Shown here: positions 23,802 to 35,612 of the stretch, in pieces
Numbering within the stretch: position 1 is the stretch's first letter
Layout: each line of letters starts with the position of its first letter
DNA from: Nyssa sinensis
Taxonomy: Eukaryota > Streptophyta > Magnoliopsida > Cornales > Nyssaceae
DNA: 64,000 bases
Assembly: GCA_008638375.1 (NCBI GenBank)
Contig: CM018051.1
Coordinates: 36,549,240 to 36,613,239 of the forward strand
Direction: 5' to 3'
The notes under the pieces: generated by a model
The model's input: the letters and a program-made list of their open reading frames with translations, nothing else
What the model was told of the DNA's origin: nothing
Databases searched by the model: none
Program-made: the position numbers and the translations under genes

Positions 23802-25860
23802 TGTAAAGATCAAAAAAACTAAAGTAAATTTTTTATTTTGCCTAGTAGGACACTATTCATGTATTATTTACCGGTCAGGCACTATACATGCATCATTTAG
23901 ACATAAATTATGTTTAGAAGCATAATTTGAGTATTCCATAGAAGGAAAATATGCTTAGAATATTAAAATACACCTCTTGTGAGAATTTTAGTAAAATCAG
24001 AGATAGTGTGAAAAACGGGACCAAAAGGCCAGCACAAGTGGGCCCGACCGCTGCCCGCCAGCAGGCAAAAACCTTTTTTTCTTGGGGAAAAATATCGTGT
24101 AAAATAATTTTAAGAACTTTGGTTAAAGAAAAATATTGATTTGAGTCATTTCGGGATAGGCTATAATGTAATGGAATCCTGCGACTCATTAGGGGCAAAA
24201 GGGTCTTTTCACCCCATGACCCTTTCAGTATAAATAGACCACTTAAGAGTTAAAGATATCACAAATTGGCTGAAGAAAGTGCAGAATCTTCAGTTTGGGG
24301 AGAGGCCGTGAAGGTTTTTCAACTTTCTTCCTTCCAAAACACATCTCTAACCTTGAAATCTCTCAAGGCTTCCTTCTAAGAAGTTATTTCCCACCACAAA
24401 AGCTACAATCCTACTGATTGGTTCAGCTTTGAAGTGAGCAAAAAACCCTAGGGTTGAGAAAAACCCTTCTAGGTCTGCTATTTTACTAAATAAAGACTAG
24501 AGTTAAGTTTATTAATATTTTTATAAGTTGGTTGTATGACTTACATGCTTATTTGATGTTAGAAAATCACCTAACATATAGTTGCTTCGAAAACCTAGGG
24601 TTGGTACTTTGTGTACTTATGTATTCTTTGAGAATTTGGTAGAGTTGTGAACATGTGACATGAATATATGTATAATTGATTGTATTATAGCCTACTGTTC
24701 ATATAGACAAAGTCTTGTAGTTTGAAAGTTATGGTTTGCTTAATGTATGATGCATGATTTAAGGCACACCTCGTGTGTTTGATAAAATGCCTCATAGAAA
24801 TTTCATGGTAAATTAAGGCATATTGGCATATTGTGAATCTTTGTAAACATAGAGTGTGTTGAACACTTTGGTGCTGTGCTTTATCAGGGTGTAGATCCTG
24901 TGGTAAAAAATCCAAAATGTGGCCAAAATGAGTGGTATTTTCATGCCAACGGGAGAGGACCGTGAAGCGAGACATGTGTTGGGCATAGAGTTGCATGTGT
25001 ATATCATGCATATTACCATTACATTGCATTAGTGAATTAGAGGGTTTAAGTTCACAAATGTTCCCTTTGCCGCCACAACTTACCTTTATTCTTTGTATAG
25101 GAATTGTGTCATACAAGCCATTGCGCTTACCCTACACAGGATTACATCTTTTAGATGAGACTCCTGGCATATGAGACTTGATGAAGTCTTGGAGCATAGA
25201 GGGGAAAATGGACTTTGAAGTGTATTTGGCTTAAGGGCTATATTTTGTATGTAGGGGCATAAGCCCCATGAAGTTTATTTCATGTTTAAAGTTTAGACTT
25301 TGTGTAAGTTATAAACTTAATTTTATGTTGGATTGTATGGAATTGTGTATTGAATATGAATGAGGAGCATAGAGCTCCAAGTAGTTCCTTTGTTTCTGAA
25401 AAATGATTGTGGATATTGAAAATATAGAATTATGCAAATAAATTTTCTATTAGGTGTTGTTGCTAGTGTTAAGGAGGATGAGGAAGAGGAATGAAATGAG
25501 AAAAAATGTCAATAAACAAATAAGACTATAGTGAAATGTTTCAAGAATAGCAATTAGGTTGAGTAGTGTAGGGAAAGCATGCCTAGATTTTCTAACGAAT
25601 CAAATGAATTAAGAGGAAAAAGAAAGGTAAAGAAATGAAAATAGGGGCATAGGCGAAGACTTGGGGCAAATTAGTCAAAAATTACTTAAGGTCGAAAAAT
25701 AGGGGAAAATGGTAAAATGGCCATTTTACATCAAATAAATTGAAATGGGTACAAAAATATCAAAATTAAGATTTTAGGCCAAGGTTGGAAATTCTGGTAC
25801 TTTAGCAAAATGGCTACTGAAATTACTGTAGCATGAGGGGTAGGAGGCCTAAAAGACTAG
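23802..25860 (+). mobile_element. LTR D1, left-intact but right end not found
   Basis: The start TGTAAAGATC...GTAAATTTTTTATTTTG...TAGGACACT aligns with the start of solo LTR D2 (33,807: TGTAGAGATCC...GTAAATTTTTCG...TAGAACACT). Shared landmarks follow: 'cattaggggcaaaa(g/t)gg', a TATA box at 24,229, 'aaaaccctaggg', and 'gagac(t/c)cct...gagacttg...aagtctt...gggcataagccc' (25,155-25,270 against 35,870-35,970). The terminal GGGGCGTGACA of D2 is not seen, so the copy is truncated or interrupted near 25,860. A 143-codon open frame on the minus strand (24,685-25,116) lies wholly within the LTR and has no recognisable domain. Confidence 0.65.
24229..24238 (+). promoter_or_regulatory. TATA box of LTR D1
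   Basis: TATAAATAGA lies about 430 bp into the LTR, at the same place as TATAAATA in D2 (34,259). It is a likely start signal for element transcription. Confidence 0.55.
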
Positions 25861-26115
25861 CCAGCTGGTAGTCCAACCGCACGCACGCGCGCACCCCTTG
25901 CGCTGGCAGCCCAGGCCCTGTTGCCGCATGCCCGTACGCCGCTTGCCGCATGCCGCCTGCGTGCGCCTGGCCACCCTTCCCCATGCATCCGCGTGCCCTT
26001 ATGCTTGCCTGCGCGTACCTGCAGCCTGGCCAACTTCCATGACATGCCATGCCAGCCTTGCCACGCCACGCCCAGCTGCCTTGCCACTTGCTGCCATGTC
26101 TTGCTCTACCCTTGA
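25861..26115. other. GC-rich low-complexity island
   Basis: About 250 bp built from GCC, TGCC, CATGCC and GCGTGC blocks stand out sharply in AT-rich surroundings. Open frames of 60-95 codons exist on both strands, as expected where stop codons are rare. Similar but shorter GC text (gggcccgaccgctgcccgccag) occurs inside LTR D1 at 24,040-24,065. I see no gene here; it may be a local repeat expansion within an LTR. Confidence 0.5.
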
Positions 26116-26789
26116 CAGCCCTATTTTGGTCTCATGCAACGCGATGTTGGTAGCTGTCTTCGACTCCATTTTGAGGCCTACATAGGGCATGCCATGACAT
26201 GCCTTTCAGGGCCATTTCAAGGCTATTCACTCCCATGTTAGACACCACCTTTTGGAACCCTTTTTTAGCCACTTTTGGCCATTATACCAAGCCATGTTGG
26301 GCATCTTGTCGGAATATAGTTTAGTCATTATTCGAGGCCATGTTTGGCTACCTCCTTAGACCACTTTAGGTAGGCTTTTTGACCTATCATTGTTCTATGC
26401 CTTAGGGAATGTTTAACCTACTTTAGCCATCAATTTGAGCCACCTTGGGCAAACCTTTTTGGCTACTTTTTACCCATGTCTTAGGCTATTTTTGGTCAAC
26501 CTTCTAAGTTGTTTTTGAACAATATTTGGGGCCATTGTTTCAAGTCACATTAGAGACATTTTTTAGGCTATCTTAGAGGTCATGCTTGGACATGACTTAG
26601 ACTATTTTTGACCATTGGTTGGGGAGGTATTTGACTAGTATTTGGAACTCATCTTGGGTAAGTCTAGTTAGCATTTTTCATTCTTAATTTTGAAAACATG
26701 GAGAAATTAATGTGTAATGAATTCAATCCATTCTATTGTATTTTATTAATTCTTTTTAGGTCATTTTCAATCACTCCATGGGTTTTGAA
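26116..26789. other. Low-complexity 'gccatttt...ggcc' stretch, no gene seen
   Basis: The stretch is made of repeating words such as 'gccatgttgggc', 'ttttaggcca' and 'ggccactttaggtaggc'. It resembles the 'cattttggtcattt' repeats of the E-family LTR (36,990-37,790) in texture but not base by base. It could be the U3 start of the LTR that becomes recognisable after 26,790. Confidence 0.3.
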
Positions 26790-28561
26790 AATTTGGGGTG
26801 CAATAAGGGGTCTCCACTCTATTGCCATTCCTATGTAGGACTCTCCCACTAGAGTCCTACCTCCAGTAGGATGCTTCCATCAAAGTCCCACTTTTAGTAA
26901 GAATTTCCTCACTAGAGTCCCACTTCTAATAGGACTCTTTCGCCGGAGTCCCACCTCTAGTAGGACTCTTTTGCACTTCTATGCCCTTTGAGGGGTATCT
27001 TGATAATTTCGGCACCATTTTGCCCTTTGGGAGCATTTTGATAATTTTTTGCACAATTCTACCCTTAATGGGGGCTTTTTAGTTACTTTAGAGGGAATTT
27101 TCATAATTTTTCTGTCATTTTATCCCTTTGAGAGTAATTTGGAAATTTCAGCCCTTTCGTGACAAATTGGACACATTTTCATGCCTTGAAGAACAATTTG
27201 GTCATTCCCATGCTTTGTAACAATGTAGAGATTTTTTATCAAATTGGGGGCAATTTGGTAATCTTGAGTGATAGTGGTTCATTTATGCATAATTAGGACT
27301 TTCCTTTTCTAGAGTTTTCAGAGATATAATTGTTAGACATTTTCTTTAATGGAGATACATTGAACCCAGACATTTTCATTTTTTGAATTTATTTTTAAAT
27401 AAACTCTTTTTTCCTTAATTCTCATTTGGTCTTGCATTTAGACATCAATCCAATAGGTGCTTGTATTTTAATTCATTTATTTTGGATATTCATCCCTTAA
27501 GATAATTATTTGATTTTATTTTTTATTTAATCACATAATTATTACTCAAGACATTATCCTAGCCCTCAATTTTAGATATTCATTATAGGCCCTTGGATCA
27601 AATCTCAATATTTTTCCTATAAATAGACCCCGTTGATCACCATTCTAGAGGTCTAGAATTTTATAAGCTTATGCTGCCATTCCAATGCTAGAGCTCTCTC
27701 TCCGGAAGTCCTTTCTCTCTCATGATCAAAGCCTTGGCGAAGTAATGGTCCTAAGTCTAAAAGCAAGTCGAAGCCCTACCCGAATGATGGTCCTTCAGTT
27801 AAGAAAGCAAGTTGGAGTTCTACCCGAGTGATGATCCCAAGCTGAGTATCCATACCCGAAGTGCTGACCATCTGCGACTAAAATAAAGTATGCCCTAAAC
27901 CTTTAATTGTCCTCCTTAATTCAGTTGATCTCCCCCTTTTATCACTCTTTATAAAATAGGATAAACTGGAGAACTACCTGACCCTAATTTTGTTTTCTAA
28001 ATGGACACGTAGGAAGCCTTTAGGCCCGAGTTAAATCTTCATTCTTTTTTCCTTTTGTTTTATATATTTTTATGCAAGTTCAATTCATTTGTTTATCATT
28101 TCTTCTGCTATACATTTCTCTTTTCTCTTATTATTTATGCACTTATGGTTAATGAAAAATCCTTTCATATGAACGTTTGAGGTCGATCCTTTTGGATCAG
28201 GAAGAGTAGGTGCCCAACACCTTCCCACTCCGTACCTTGGCCCCTAGATCCATTTTTTTCGTTATGTGTGTTTTCAGTGCTTTATTATCTTTTTAACTCA
28301 TGTCAAGGGATTCCTTAGAATGTAACTAGGAAACGAAGCGATGTAAATTTATTTATTTCTTTTTCTTTCAATTTTCTTTTTACATATATCAATGTTGTAA
28401 TGGGTTTGCTTGTTTATTGCCCAAAACAAGTTGGAAACTCCCCTATTTTTCTCTATCTCTCCTAGAAGCATTCCTTCCCACCTTTAGTGAAGAGGAAACC
28501 AGAATCCTCGGACCTCCAATGGTCCAAACAAAGGGTGTTTTTTTCAGCGGTGGCACTCATA
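26790..28561 (+). mobile_element. LTR E2, degraded copy of the E family
   Basis: It matches the LTR at 58,768-60,514 through 'agtcc(c)acctctagtaggactc', 'actcaagacat(t/g)atcctagccct', 'ggcccttggatcaaatctc', TATAAATAGA, 'agagaactac(c/g)tgac', 'acgtaggaa(g/t)c' and 'accttcccactc(c/t)gtacct'. It ends near GGTGGCACTCATA (28,561), equivalent to GGTGCCTACA of E1. The true start is not visible, and no retrotransposon internal region follows. I treat it as a solo or truncated LTR. Confidence 0.6.
27618..27627 (+). promoter_or_regulatory. TATA box of LTR E2
   Basis: TATAAATAGA sits after 'ggatcaaatctc'; the same box and context occur at 38,279 and 59,584. Confidence 0.55.
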
Positions 28562-29005
28562 GTAGGATTTTCCAAATTTTGAAGAAACACCGTCGGTGGC
28601 CATAATTATAACTTCCTTGCATCAATTTAGTGTCATCCTTTTACTTCAATCGTCGTAAAATTAATAATAGAGAGTCATTTATAATAATTAACCACGCCAT
28701 TCAACATCAAACAATGCCCTTTATTATGGGGTGTCGCTCTACGTAACCACTACAATCTCCTCTATAAATTGAGAATTCTCATTTGAAAGCAGTTTTAATT
28801 TCTTTCTATTTCCCAAGGGCTTTGAAGACTTACTTCCGACGATCACATTGTTGTAATCTCCAACGAGCCTCTTCACTTTCTCATTCTTTAAAACACTAAT
28901 TACTGTGTATTTTTTCCTAATCTTCCTTTGCTTCTACTTCATTTCTTTGTTCCTATTAATTGTTCTTAAGAACCCCTTTAATGGTGTGTCTTAAGGAAGC
29001 AATTT
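28562..29005 (+). other. Unassigned promoter-like stretch
   Basis: No coding frame is visible. CTCCTCTATAAATTGAG at 28,757-28,773 is a good TATA context, followed by pyrimidine-rich sequence with several TTCTTT runs like a 5' leader. An LTR begins at 29,006 and cuts it off. It could be the promoter of another retroelement or a host promoter relic. Sequence alone does not decide. Confidence 0.3.
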
Positions 29006-30149
29006 TGTCACATCCCAAACCTCACCCTATGTGAAATTTGGGATTTGACCAACCACCTATCACCTAGACAAGTAGTAGAAAATAAAAAGAGTAACACCTG
29101 CTAAGTAATTAGATTCTATTTAGAAAGTGGAACCACATCTTGTGCAACTTGTTTGATACAACATTACATCATCTTTTTCTATCATCAAGAAATCCTCTAT
29201 ATATATTTCCTTTAATAGATGCATCGTCAAGTAGGCTAGAGAGCCACATATAGAGTCGAAGCTGCCACATGGGCTATTCACATAATTAAAGTCGAAGTGC
29301 CACATGGTTAAGTCTCATAATAGAGTCAGAATGCCATATGGGTAAGTCACATAACTAGAGTCAGAGCACCACCTAGGTAAGTTCTCATATAGTGACAAAG
29401 AATCGGGTCACACAATTCATATTTAAGTCAAATAGGTGTTCATTGGTTTTCACAAGTAAATAAAATATTGATCATTTCATTAAAATTATTTTAAGTAAAT
29501 GAAGCATCAAGCATCTTATAAAAAACATTTAAAACACTTAATATTTTATAAAATATGCACAGGGATAATTTTTAGAGACAGGGTAAAAATAGCACAACTT
29601 CAAAGAGCAAGATTACTCATAAAAGAAATATAAAAATGATATTTTCGAACAAGATATAAAATATCACTGATCCAAAGTGCAAGATTACTTACCTGGAATC
29701 CTTAGTTTGATCCCTCAATCTCTTTTCCCTTAGAAGGTCCTATATCCTACACATAAGTTGGCATTTAATACTTTTAATTATAAGACTGTACTATTTAAAG
29801 TAACAATATTCATCATTTGTAGCTTAAATGGACCTTAGTTTCTTTTCTTTTTTTGTAGGCCTTAACAGCCTTAAGTTGGTCTTTTTGCATTTCTAGACTT
29901 GTACAATAACTTAATTAATTGTTAAGGATTTAATTGTAATTAGTACAATTGATGTGTCTTATTTTTTGGTACCTCTTTTTTGCTAAATGGACTTTTCCAT
30001 TGAGTTTAGAACGTCAAAAAAATATTAAGATAGACTCCTCATTTAGTTTATTTGGCCACCAATAGCCTTAGATAAAGTATAATTAAATCTCACTATATCT
30101 ATACAAATACACAAACATTTATATTTTTAGTAAAATATATCATAAAGGC

Positions 30150-30365
30150 ACAGTTGTGGCTCAGTGCTTCAATACTTGGCTTCTTATATGCGTTGTTCGA
30201 GTCTGAACCTTGCTTGAAACAACTTCTTTGATTTTTCATTAAGTCCTAAATTTTTTATATATATATTTATTTAGGGGATACATATAACAACCACATAGGG
30301 TAGCTTAGTGGTTAAGTTTTTGAGAATTTACCCCTACCCCTCAAGATCGAACCATGGGGTCAACA
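30150..30365 (+). other. Two tRNA-like segments in rev3 LTR
   Basis: The first segment has TGGCTCAGTGCTT (A-box-like) and GTTCGAGTCTG (B-box-like) about 35 bases apart. The second has TAGCTTAGTGGTTAAG, a very good A box, but its B box is decayed. They lie antisense to the LTR about 1.8 kb from its start, comparable to the modules in LTR B and element C. Confidence 0.35.
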
Positions 30366-30579
30366 ATCCCATTTTTTCTTATTTTTTCCACTTTATTAAA
30401 ATGTTATTGTTTTAATAAGCCACAACCACTCCAAATGGCACTGCCTTAATTACCCATTACTTCGTCTAGACTGGACCTAACCAAAACCCGAATTCGACCT
30501 GACCGAGGACCTGACCCAAACAATAGTCATCTTCTTCACGATGATGCCACTCTCAACCAATTAAACCCAAGATTTTAAG

Positions 30580-31390
30580 ATGATATTTTCTAGAAATTCT
30601 TGATCTGTTTATGTTCCTAATTAGTTCTATACATCTCATTTCGGTTCTATTTACAATTTTAGCACCGATTAAACCCTAGTTTTTAAATGATATTTTCCAA
30701 TAATTCTTGATCTATTTATGTTCCTAATTAGTTCTGGACATCTCATTTCAGTTTCTTCTACAATTTATATAAATTAAACAACTTGAAAAACCTTCAAACC
30801 TTCATGTGCTCATCAATGGTCACGACCTGAAAGTGGTTTGTTAATAGCCATTTCACCATTTTTTTCTACTTTTTCTTCATACGTGCATATTTTGTTTTAT
30901 CCTATTTCAATCATAATTGCTTTAATAAGGGTTGGTGTTCATTTTTAGGAAATCCATTTTTGAATCTCAAACCTATAACTCGATATTTCTTTCTTATTTT
31001 TGACCATTTTGGCTGATTTTTGTTGCTATGTTCTCCATATAATTCTTGATCTATTTATGTTCCTAATTAGTTCTAGACATCTTATTTCATTTTTTTCTAC
31101 AATTTTAGTAAATTAAACAACTTGAAAAACCTTCAAATCTTCATGTGCTCATCAATGGTCACGACCTGGAAGTAGTTTGTTAATAGCTATTTCACCATTT
31201 TTTTCTTACCTTTTCTTCGTACATGCGTATTTTTTTTTATCCTATTTCATTCATCATTACGTTAATAAGGGTTGGTGTTTATTTTTAAGAAATCCATTTT
31301 TGAAGCTCAAGCCTGTAACTCGATATTTCTTTCTTATTTTATGACCATTTTGTCTGATTTTTGTTGTTATGTTCTCCATTTTTTCATTAT
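30580..31390 (+). repeat. Tandem duplications within rev3 LTR
   Basis: A block from 'aattcttgatctatttatg' through 'caatggtcacgacctg(a/g)aagt' to 'tttttc' occurs at about 30,695-30,870 and 31,035-31,215, roughly 340 bp apart. The first part of it also occurs near 30,594. Confidence 0.65.
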
Positions 31391-32023
31391 GTTTTAGTTG
31401 CTAAACCCAAAATAAGGTTTAATCGAAGTTTCCAGTAAACCCAGATTCGGGTTTCAAGGTTCGATAATGGCAATTTGCCGCTTTCCCGTTGCTTGATTGT
31501 GGTTTCCAATCCATTTTCCTTCAATTCCTAATAGTTTCATTATTGATAGCTATAGTAAGAGAAAGGATAGAGGTTACTTGGGTTTTGGGTTGCTTTCCAC
31601 CATTTCTCTCTATGTTTCTCTCTATCTCTCTAAATTTTGCAACTGTGTCCCTATAACAGAACCACCTCTCTTGGCCTATCTCTCTATAGTCATTTTTTGT
31701 AGACATATATAGGCTTCAAAAGTTCCCCTAAAATTTGTACTCATCTTCCATGTTCGGCGCTATATATGTATCATAATGTGTATGTTCCAAGCTTCCACTT
31801 AAATGTGGTCTTCCTATTACTCTCATATTCATGCTCTACCAAGGCATGTTACAGGTCTAGCATTACTGCTACTCCTTATTTCCATGCTAACAACTCATGC
31901 TTTATAACTATTTTCTTAAGTTTCCACTTGCTCCCAATAAGCCTTTACAATTTTATGATTGAGATTTTACATCGTAATTTACCTTAATGGCTATTATTCA
32001 AGATAAAGGTTTGGGGTATAACA

Positions 32024-32429
32024 AGTTAGGCCTATAATCTCCTAATTTTTCAGTTGTTTGGAACACCTTACCTTTAGGCAGTGGCCTTAGGAGTAGTTTT
32101 GGGGTTAGATTAGTCAATGCATTTGAGGATGATGAGGAGGCCACTCACATGACCAAAGTGGACTTAAGATTCTTTTAGGGTCATGTATGACATACAAGAA
32201 ATGCTGAACTATTGACTCCATATTTGAGTGTCCATGGACTTGAGGGGCTAAGGAAGTCTACATCTATAAGGGATGCTTCGAGAGAGGTTCCTGTTACACC
32301 TCTTTTTAAAATGGTTCATTAATCACTTTAACCTTTTCCCAGCCTAGCTTTAAATCGACAATTGGAGATCTTTGATGAGGTTGTTGGTCTTAGCCCACCA
32401 AGGGAAAGTAGAGGTCAACCTAGAACTTC
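32024..32429 (+). other. Possible 3' internal end of a gypsy retrotransposon
   Basis: No domain can be read. The stretch ends 'gaacttcttaggggaatga', which looks like a polypurine tract directly before an LTR-type start at 32,443. I infer a leftover of pol 3' sequence, with modest confidence. Confidence 0.35.
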
Positions 32430-32442
32430 TTAGGGGAATGAT

Positions 32443-32955
32443 TGAAACACCCCTGACCTAATTACTGGGTAATTAGTATCGATTTAAGGATTATGATGAC
32501 ATTAGTGTATAATTACACTAATATTGATGATTAGTGATAATAATTCTTAAAAAATGATAAAATAATGAAGGATATTTTAAGATAGAAAAATCCTAAGTTG
32601 TGTTAAGTAGTAAACTAACACATTAAATTATGATGATTAAAAGAGAGAAATTGGTGCACAAGTGTACTTAATTAAGGGCTAAAATTACTAATCCAAATTA
32701 TATGGTGAACATAAAATACCAATACTCATAAATAAAGTATGTATGCTTGGATATGTCAAATGTATGACACATAAAATATATACACATAAATGGTATAATA
32801 CACTCATTAATCTAACTATTGGTATAATAACTATATTAACACACCATTAGTGCCTATCTTAATCCTTAATTAGTGCATGTGGGTGATGTGCCAAACTAAG
32901 AGCAACCTAAGAGTGAGGTGTTTTCATCTCCAAAGACAAAATATCTCACCAATGA
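32443..32955 (+). mobile_element. LTR fragment G, 5' part
   Basis: TGAAACACCCCTGACCTAATTA resembles the C-like LTR start TGTAACACCCTGACC found on the minus strand at 14,151. A purine-rich tract precedes it (32,430-32,442). The fragment is cut at 32,956, where a reverse LTR starts. Its continuation was not found. Confidence 0.45.
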
Positions 32956-33806
32956 TGTCACATCCCAACCCCCACCTAATGCAGATTATGGATAATAATC
33001 GGCCAGTTAGGCACTTCGCCAATACACTAACTCTGTTTAGCATATTGATGAAATGTCTAACCAAAGCCTCTTTACATATCCAAATAGATTGCATTCAGTC
33101 ATATAAAGTTATGCAGTGAAGATCTGAGTCTGTAAAATTTTTTATTTAAAGGCAGTTACACAGCAAAACATAAGTTACATAACATCAAAGTTATAATAAT
33201 ATGAGCTAACATTACATTATATATTAGTATCCAAACTAATACAACATTGATAAATATCATTCACATTCCATTCTTACTCCAAGCTATCACATCAATTTGC
33301 TATTTGTCACTTTAGGTTGCCATCTCCATAGGTGGGATACTAATCCGCTTCTAGCTAGAGTTTTTGTTCATCTTAGCATACTAACATCTAGATTTGTAAC
33401 TTCTTAATCATTCCTACAAATATACAAGATAAAACCCTATGAGCTTAATAAAAAGTTCATAAGTAACACCAGTCCCTTATCATGGATTTCTAAATACCCT
33501 TTTCATAACTCTGAGAATTCTTAAAACTTTCATGTATAGTAATAGGAAATAGTTGTACTGAAAGCTAATAGCATCCTTAAAACATAAACATATAACTGAG
33601 AGTTACAAGATATTTACTTGAAATCATGTTAGAGTTTATGCTAGATAGTTTTGAAAGTTAAACATGATATCATAAAATCTTATACTTGTGAGCAAAAAAA
33701 AACATGCCATGCTTCTTAAAAACTTTGTCCCTTAAGACCATAGGTTGTTACATAGTGACCTATAACTGAAATTGTAAAAATTTTATGCCATAAATCTCAT
33801 AAGTTA
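32956..33806 (-). mobile_element. Reverse LTR (rev4), first piece
   Basis: It begins TGTCACATCCCAACCCCCACCTAATGC after the flank AATGA. The 'gagcttaataaaaagttcataagtaacaccagtcccttatcatgg' region (33,440-33,485) corresponds to 9,715-9,755 in rev1. Solo LTR D2 interrupts it at 33,807. Confidence 0.65.
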
Positions 33807-34258
33807 TGTAGAGATCCGAAAAATGAGGGTAAATTTTTCGTTTTTGAGGTAGAACACTTTGCATGCATAGTTTATCAATTTTGTCGGTTTTATCGATAAA
33901 GTGCCTTTTTACACTGTTTTCACCGAACGACCTATTTAGAGACATATTTAGAGTGTTTCATAGAAGAGTAAAGTGCTTAGAATAATGTGACGTATCCGCT
34001 GTACGAAAATTAGCCGAAACGGAAATGATTTCCAGGAATTGGACAAAAAGGGTATTCGGGTGACCCGGGTGGAACGGGTTCAAGCCGACCTCAAATGAAA
34101 ATGTTTACTTATAATAATTTTCATTTAAAATAATTTTATGAACATTGGCTGAAATGGAATTTCAATTGGAGGTTTTTAGGAATGAGCTGTAGAGTAATGG
34201 GTTCATGGCCTCATTAAGGGCAAAATGGTCATTTGCCCTTAGCCACTTTGTCCTCCAC

Positions 34259-34266
34259 TATAAATA
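34259..34266 (+). promoter_or_regulatory. TATA box of LTR D2
   Basis: TATAAATA follows 'gtcctccac'. It lies about 450 bp into the LTR, at the position equivalent to D1. Confidence 0.55.
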
Positions 34267-35108
34267 ACGCTCATATAGCCCATACTTATCAGAGATACAC
34301 CCAGAAACTTCAGGAATCTCGTCCATATAGAGAGAGGGAGAGAAAAGCCCTAAAAACCCATATTTTTAAGTTGCCAGAACACACAATTTGAGGAGGAATT
34401 TGGCTTAACTTCCTTCTGAGAAAGTGTTCAGCTCAACAAGTACTATATACTCACTGAACAGTTTTTCCATCCAGCAAGTACATCCTTCTCAGTTTAAGAA
34501 AAACTGATTTAGGTATGGTTTCTTGCTAAACTAGAAATAGATCTAGCTTTTCCTACCTTGCTATGTGTTATTTGAGCTGCTTAGAGATGTATTTGTGGTT
34601 AGGAAGTTATTTAAGTGGTGTTATTTTGAAGAACCTAGAGTTAGAAATTTGGGGCTTTTATTTCCTTTGATTTAATTGATGTTTTATCATTATGAATAAC
34701 ATGTGGCTTGTCTATGTGTTAGATTGCTATGTTTTGATGTGTATTTATGTTGAACAATTACTTGATGTCATGAAGGAAATGTGATTTATTGAGGTGGGGA
34801 AGCTTTATGGAATTTTAGCAATTTGTGAAAAGTTTAGCATAATCTTTGTGAATTGCTAGTATAGTTGAATTGTAGTTTGAATGTGCCTTGATGTGTGTAG
34901 CCATAGTATATGCATGTAAATGATGTTTTGGAAGTGTAAAATTATGCATTTTGTGGGGTGGAATACATGACTTGAAAAGGGGCACACCGTGTGTTTGTTG
35001 AAATGTCACATTGAGTTTGCATAATGAACTCATGGCATCTTGGCATAAGATGGTTCTTTGGAAACATGGTGTGGGTGGCACGTGGTGCCGGACATTATGA
35101 GGGTGCAG

Positions 35109-35384
35109 ATGCTGTGGTTTTTATTATTCGGATGCTGTGGATTTTATTATGCAGATGTTGTGGTTTTTATTATTCGGATGTTGTGGATTTTATTATGCAG
35201 ATGTTGTGGTTTTTATTATTCGGATGTTGTGGATTTTATTATGCAGATGCTGTGGTTTTTATTATTCGGATGTTGTGGATTTTATTATGCAGATACTGTG
35301 GTTTTTATTATTCGGATGTTGTGGATTTTATTATGCAGATACTGTGGTTTTTATTATTCGGATGTTGTGAATTTTATGATTCAA
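35109..35384 (+). repeat. 23-bp tandem repeat, 12 copies, alternating as a 46-bp dimer
   Basis: Two monomer types alternate: ATGTTGTGGTTTTTATTATT-CGG and ATGTTGTGGATTTTATTATG-CAG. Twelve monomers fill 276 bp with no length change. Open frames of up to 139 codons run through the array in two frames and read as repeated FYY/ADV or LLFGCCG words; these are artefacts of the repeat. Confidence 0.9.
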
Positions 35385-35415
35385 ATGTTATGGGTTGAGC
35401 ACGTGGTGCTGTGTA

Positions 35416-35612
35416 TTAATCGGATGTATTCCGTGAATGAGCATTGGTACCTAGTTTCCATCGGGTGTGTCCCGTAAACGAGGGCTGGTACTCAGTTTCC
35501 ATCGGGTGTGTCCCGTAAACGAGGGTTGGTACTCAGTTTCCATCGGGTGTGTCCTGTAAACGAGGGTTGGTACCCAGTGTCCATCGGGTGTGTCCCGTGA
35601 TTGAGATATAGG
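35416..35612 (+). repeat. 41-bp tandem repeat, about four copies
   Basis: Units contain TCCATCGGGTGTGTCCCGTA and GAGGGTTGGTACTCAG. Unit anchors (TCCA) lie at 35,457, 35,498, 35,539 and 35,580, exactly 41 bp apart. A more diverged leading copy starts near 35,416. Confidence 0.9.

Larger units (their letters stand above)
29006..32023 (-). mobile_element. Reverse LTR (rev3)
   Basis: It begins TGTCACATCCCAAACCTCACCCTATG and ends GGTTTGGGGTATAACA, the two termini of the C-like LTR family in reverse. Flanks AATTT and AGTTA agree at only three of five positions, so the target duplication is weak. Internally, 'aattcttgatct(g/a)tttatgttcctaattagttct' is present three times (near 30,594, 30,705 and 31,045). 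Tandem growth made part of this. Two tRNA-like stretches lie at 30,150-30,220 and 30,296-30,365. No internal retrotransposon domain is present. Confidence 0.65.

Noticed and set aside
24685..25116. 143-codon minus-strand open frame
   Set aside because: It lies inside LTR D1, antisense to it, with no recognisable motif, and it is not kept in D2.
25857..26190. Several open frames on both strands
   Set aside because: They are explained by the GC-rich low-complexity island, where stop codons are rare.
30296..30365. tRNA gene
   Set aside because: The A box is good, but the B box is decayed and no acceptor stem pairs. It is better explained as a tRNA-derived relic in an LTR.
35024..35477. Overlapping open frames of 77-139 codons
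   Set aside because: They are produced by the 23-bp array, whose length lets several frames stay open.
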